The translations under genes were made by a program, and so were the position numbers. The notes beneath the pieces are model-generated. The model searched no databases. It was not told the origin of the DNA and saw only the letters and a program-made list of their open reading frames with translations. DNA of 21,031 nucleotides from Paratrimastix pyriformis (lineage: Eukaryota > Preaxostyla > Paratrimastigidae), in NCBI GenBank assembly GCA_027972325.1, contig JAPMOS010000397.1, positions 1-21,031 on the forward strand. The letters are read 5' to 3'. This document shows positions 18,421-21,031 of the stretch, one piece after another (the first letter of the stretch is position 1; each line of letters opens with the position of its first letter).

Positions 18421-19232
18421 CTACTGGTGCTCGTAATTTTGTCAGTTTTGACTTTTATTGCTTCAAGGAGACCTTGTAATGCACCCATCTGAGATGTGTC
18501 CTGTTGCGGTGCAAATATGTTCCGTTGGTTAGACATGAAGAACTTATAAATATTGCTATCTGGTTTAATATTTTTATTCGCCGTGTCGATCAATACAGCC
18601 AAATCTTGCATTGATTTACGCAATCCCTCAACTATAGGGCTTGTGTGTCCATATTTTGCCACAAACTCTGGAAGTTCTTTCTGATACTGCTTGTATTTTG
18701 TGACTAATGCGGTGTAAGTGATTGCATCATTGTCAGTCTGCTGAACTGCATAAAATGGTTGCGTAATTGTCAGACGTTCATCATATATCTTCTTTGCCAT
18801 ATCGAAATCTGCTCTATCAATAGGCACCTTCTCAAATACGTCGACATCCTTCCGAACCAATCCATATACAGTATTTGATTCATCATAACTTTCGAGTACT
18901 CATGTTTACTCTCACTCCATCTTTAATGTCACCTAAGAATATTGCCCAACAACTGTCATCCTTACGGTAGAACCTAAAGTTGCCGAGTTCAAATCAACTC
19001 CGGCTTTATTTCCGGCTGAGTCATGAATGTCTTTTGCATGCTGGTGAACTCTTTCTCTGGTATCTTTCCATTTCTCTTATCAATCATATCGAGCACCCAC
19101 CCATGGTAGCCTCAAATGATTCACCTTGAGAATGACGTGCTCCTTTATGACTTTTCCTCGTTCCTTTGGTTGCCCTCTTCTTTGTTTTGCTAACGGTGTC
19201 TGAATACGGATTTGCAGGCATTTTTCTGACAT
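18399..19232 (-). pseudogene. Unknown virion-type protein with basic N-terminus, broken
   Basis: The N-terminal part is strongly basic (SKTKKRATKGTRKSHKGARH) and recalls small DNA-condensing core proteins of adenovirus-like viruses; this is only a resemblance. A middle part includes CWAIFLGDIKDGVRVNMS. The C-terminal 150 residues read well: DVFEKVPIDRADFDMAKKIY, ITQPFYAVQQTDNDAITYTA, KYKQYQKELPEFVAKYGHTS, then a helical end and a Gln/Thr/Ser-rich tail. No family is recognised. The basic part and the larger domain may be two genes. The end overlaps the convergent cysteine-pair gene by about 20 bases. About four breaks. Confidence 0.45.
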
Positions 19233-19289
19233 TGGTTACTAATACAATTGATGGAGAAAAATTTATCGACTAAATATACTGGATCACAA

Positions 19290-19520
19290 TGGATGAAAAC
19301 AATATTCGTGTCAATGCCGGAGCTGTTCTAACAGTTGGTTCAATCGTGAAAATCGTGAGGGTGAGGGATTTTGGATTATCATCACAGAGATCACTGGAAA
19401 ACGATTGAAGGAAAAGTGAATAATAAGTTGATACTTAAGCACCGTTTCAATCTGGGTGACGTGATAGGGTTCCGCGCAGGTGAAATCACTGAGGTAGCAG
19501 TCGATAAAGAAAAAGTTTAG
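19290..19520 (+). pseudogene. Small broken gene, DUF2314-like piece
   Basis: It begins MDENNIRVNAGAVLTVGSIV. One piece reads GEGFWIIITEITGKRL and another FNLGDVIGFRAGEITEVAVD. Both resemble the short barrel of the DUF2314 family (E-x-F-W opening, then L-x-x-G-D-x-I/V-x-F near the end). The function of that family is unknown. The gene is the only plus-strand one between two minus-strand structural genes. It is broken, with about two breaks. Confidence 0.4.
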
Positions 19521-19580
19521 TCGACTATTTTATTACTTAGGAAATGGTATTAAACTCGTGCTCCAAAAGCTCTCTCCTTC

Positions 19581-19946
19581 TTAATCCACTCTAAATAGCA
19601 TGTTTACAGTCACTACATCAGTTGTTGGCTGTCCTGTTTCATCTAAGATCGAATAGTCATATGTCCTCGTAAGAGTCGATGTTGGTGACAATTCGAGCCC
19701 TTTGTTATCTGTTCCAACGAAAACTGGTATTGCTGCTTCACTCGTCACATTATTAATGATTTGGTCAGTGTATAAGCCCCGGATTACTACAAAATACATA
19801 CTTCTGGTGACTGAATTGGTGACAAGATGAGTGCCTATAAGAGTTAGGTAATTTGGATTTTTGTTCATCCACTGGTTCAAAATGAGTGTTTTCTGCGTTG
19901 AATCAAGGTTTATTGAGAGGAACATGATGTGTTTCATACAAATCAT
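19581..19946 (-). CDS. Small beta-type hypothetical protein, about 115 residues
   Basis: The start may be the first ATG or, more likely, the one giving MFLSINLDSTQKTLILNQW. The body alternates strand-like stretches (NYLTLIGTHLV, SMYFVVIRGLY, IPVFVGTD, RTYDYSILDE) and ends VVTVNMLFRVD, a strong final strand. There is no signal peptide or membrane span. The place directly behind the capsid gene on the same strand suggests a virion part, perhaps a minor capsid or cement protein, but it is far shorter than a Polinton penton protein. No family is recognised, and it looks whole. Confidence 0.55.
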   Translation of the reverse strand: MICMKHIMFLSINLDSTQKTLILNQWMNKNPNYLTLIGTHLVTNSVTRSMYFVVIRGLYTDQIINNVTSEAAIPVFVGTDNKGLELSPTSTLTRTYDYSILDETGQPTTDVVTVNMLFRVD

Positions 19947-20040
19947 GCATAAAAAGTTTCATCTGTCACAAAAAATTTTTGAGACGATGAGACATACATG
20001 TTTTCTTACATAACTAACGAGTTATAACGGGTTGAATCAC

Positions 20041-21031
20041 TTAGTTTTTGTGTTCTACAGTCAAAGTGCCTTGTTTTGTGTTATATCGATACCATGCCCG
20101 TCCGTAAGCTAATACATTCAAAGTACAGTTGTGAGGCAATCCTGCTGTGAAAGTCACGACTAATTTAGGGTTAGAATACTCTTTTAGCACAATGGTACCA
20201 TACACATTACCATATGATTCAATATCGTCATCTTTGCTTGGTAGTCCTGAAAAGCGTAGAGTGTAGATGTTCTTGTCAAATGCCTTCCGGAAATACATCA
20301 TCTGTTGGAATTCTTGCGATTTAGCACTAATGGCTGTATCTGGATAGTTCTTATTGTCAACAGAAAGGTGATATTCCGAGATATAGGCTGTTCCGGTGAA
20401 TGGTGCTCCTGTCGTGTCATCAGACAGATACATTGACAGATACTCAACTTCATCGAATGGTAGGTCACATGTTATTGATGTGGCACCTTGTGAAATTAGA
20501 TACTTGGTTGAATCAACGAATTCATTCTGTACTGTAACCATTCCTGCTTCATCCATACTGCTTCGTAGAATTGCCTTCTTCTCATCTTCATGCATTGTCA
20601 TGTAGTTAGCTACGAGTTCAACATCGAGAAAAGTGTTGGTTAATGTAGCTCCAACTGTGGAAGATGATGCTATTTCTGATATAGGGGCTATTTCTACTTC
20701 AAAATATGGATTTGCTTGTAAGATGTCGAGCCGTAGAGGGTTAAAGTCAATGAATGGATTTGGTATGTAAATCAGTCCTTCCTGTTGTTGCGATGGATCA
20801 ATGTCTGTGCCCGTTGCTCCAATACGTGCGTTCTGCATCATCAGTGATTTGCGTTCCTGTATGGCACGTTGGTAATATTGATATATACCTGCACTGTCCA
20901 ACTTGTATATTTCACGTCCTTGGTGCTTAAACTTAAGGGATTTGATGAGCTTCATCATGTATCCACCTACGTAAGTCACCGTGCCGGCTGATGCTGTAGT
21001 AGCTCCGAGTCTGATGTGAAGGTGTATATCA
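20041..21031 (-). CDS. Major capsid protein (double jelly roll), C-terminal part, runs off the window
   Basis: The frame is open from the stop at 20041 to the right edge, so only the last 330 or so residues are visible and the N-terminal jelly roll is largely outside. Typical points: LHIRLGATTA followed by YVGGYMMKLIKSLKFKHQGR and EIYKLDSAGIYQYYQRAIQE, which is the linking region seen in Polinton and adintovirus capsids. A second jelly roll follows, with YISEYHLSVDNKNYP, YFRKAFDKNIYTLRFSGLP, and the C-terminal LVVTFTAGLPHNCTLNVLAYGRAWY strands that close the family's proteins. These trimers build the icosahedral shell. No break is visible in the part inside the window. It heads the minus-strand virion block. 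The call rests on fold-like patterning and context; a few positions alone would not prove it. Confidence 0.8.
   Translation of the reverse strand, partial: DIHLHIRLGATTASAGTVTYVGGYMMKLIKSLKFKHQGREIYKLDSAGIYQYYQRAIQERKSLMMQNARIGATGTDIDPSQQQEGLIYIPNPFIDFNPLRLDILQANPYFEVEIAPISEIASSSTVGATLTNTFLDVELVANYMTMHEDEKKAILRSSMDEAGMVTVQNEFVDSTKYLISQGATSITCDLPFDEVEYLSMYLSDDTTGAPFTGTAYISEYHLSVDNKNYPDTAISAKSQEFQQMMYFRKAFDKNIYTLRFSGLPSKDDDIESYGNVYGTIVLKEYSNPKLVVTFTAGLPHNCTLNVLAYGRAWYRYNTKQGTLTVEHKN

Larger units (their letters stand above)
2230..21031. mobile_element. Large Polinton/Maverick-like integrated virus element, right end outside window
   Basis: The element is recognised by a retroviral-type integrase, a protein-primed family B DNA polymerase and a double-jelly-roll major capsid protein on AT-rich DNA with tightly packed genes on both strands. 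The left edge is placed by the composition change at 2190-2230; 2230 is the first base shared with the internal repeat copy. No terminal inverted repeat or target duplication could be shown, and the right end is not in the window. Genes shared with giant-virus relatives (DUF5871-like, VLTF3-like and L1-like) make it unusual. It is broken, with roughly twenty to thirty breaks over the visible 18.8 kb, yet motifs are well kept and several genes look whole, so I infer a young insertion. Confidence 0.85.

Overview
The window joins two kinds of DNA. Positions 1 to about 2200 are GC-richer, with short palindromic tandem repeats, a CA-rich stretch and no gene I can name. I take this as host chromosome, from a eukaryote and probably an animal. 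The species cannot be told from the sequence. From about 2190-2230 to the right edge the DNA becomes AT-rich and densely coding on both strands. This part is one large virus-like element of the Polinton/Maverick kind: a retroviral-type integrase, a protein-primed family B DNA polymerase and a double-jelly-roll major capsid protein, which runs off the right edge. It is treated here as an integrated fossil. Many genes are broken (roughly twenty to thirty breaks in total), but motifs are crisp and some genes look whole, so it seems young.

Layout from left: host flank (1-2229); repeat copy A (2230-3009); a DUF5871-like gene (+, 3119-3785); a long fibre gene with an S74 self-cleaving chaperone end (-, 3772-6566); repeat copy B (6521-7312), about 1 percent substituted relative to A; a 56-residue gene (+, 7409-7579); integrase (-, 7576-8607); DNA polymerase (+, 8677-12586); a small coiled-coil gene (+); a GIY-YIG endonuclease (+, 12923-13678); a zinc-ribbon factor like TFIIB/VLTF3 (+, 13734-14262). 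A mostly minus-strand virion block follows: an unknown gene (14248-15149), acidic and coiled-coil genes (15125-16518), an N-myristoylated, C-terminally anchored protein of the poxvirus L1 / ASFV E248R type (16515-17164), a divergent cysteine-pair protein with a proline-rich stem (+, 17212-18420), an unknown gene with a basic N-terminus (18399-19232), a small DUF2314-like remnant (+), a small beta-type protein (-, 19581-19946) and the capsid gene (-, 20041 onward).

The replication and integration genes lie on the left and the structural genes on the right. Two genes (3119, 7409) sit behind nearly identical promoter-like sequences, and the GIY-YIG gene has a related one. The main point of interest is the mixture: a Polinton core with genes typical of large nucleocytoplasmic DNA viruses (DUF5871-like, VLTF3-like, L1-like) and a phage-style S74 fibre. 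No packaging ATPase, adenain-type protease or penton gene was seen. They may lie beyond the right edge, so the element is larger than the 18.8 kb visible here.
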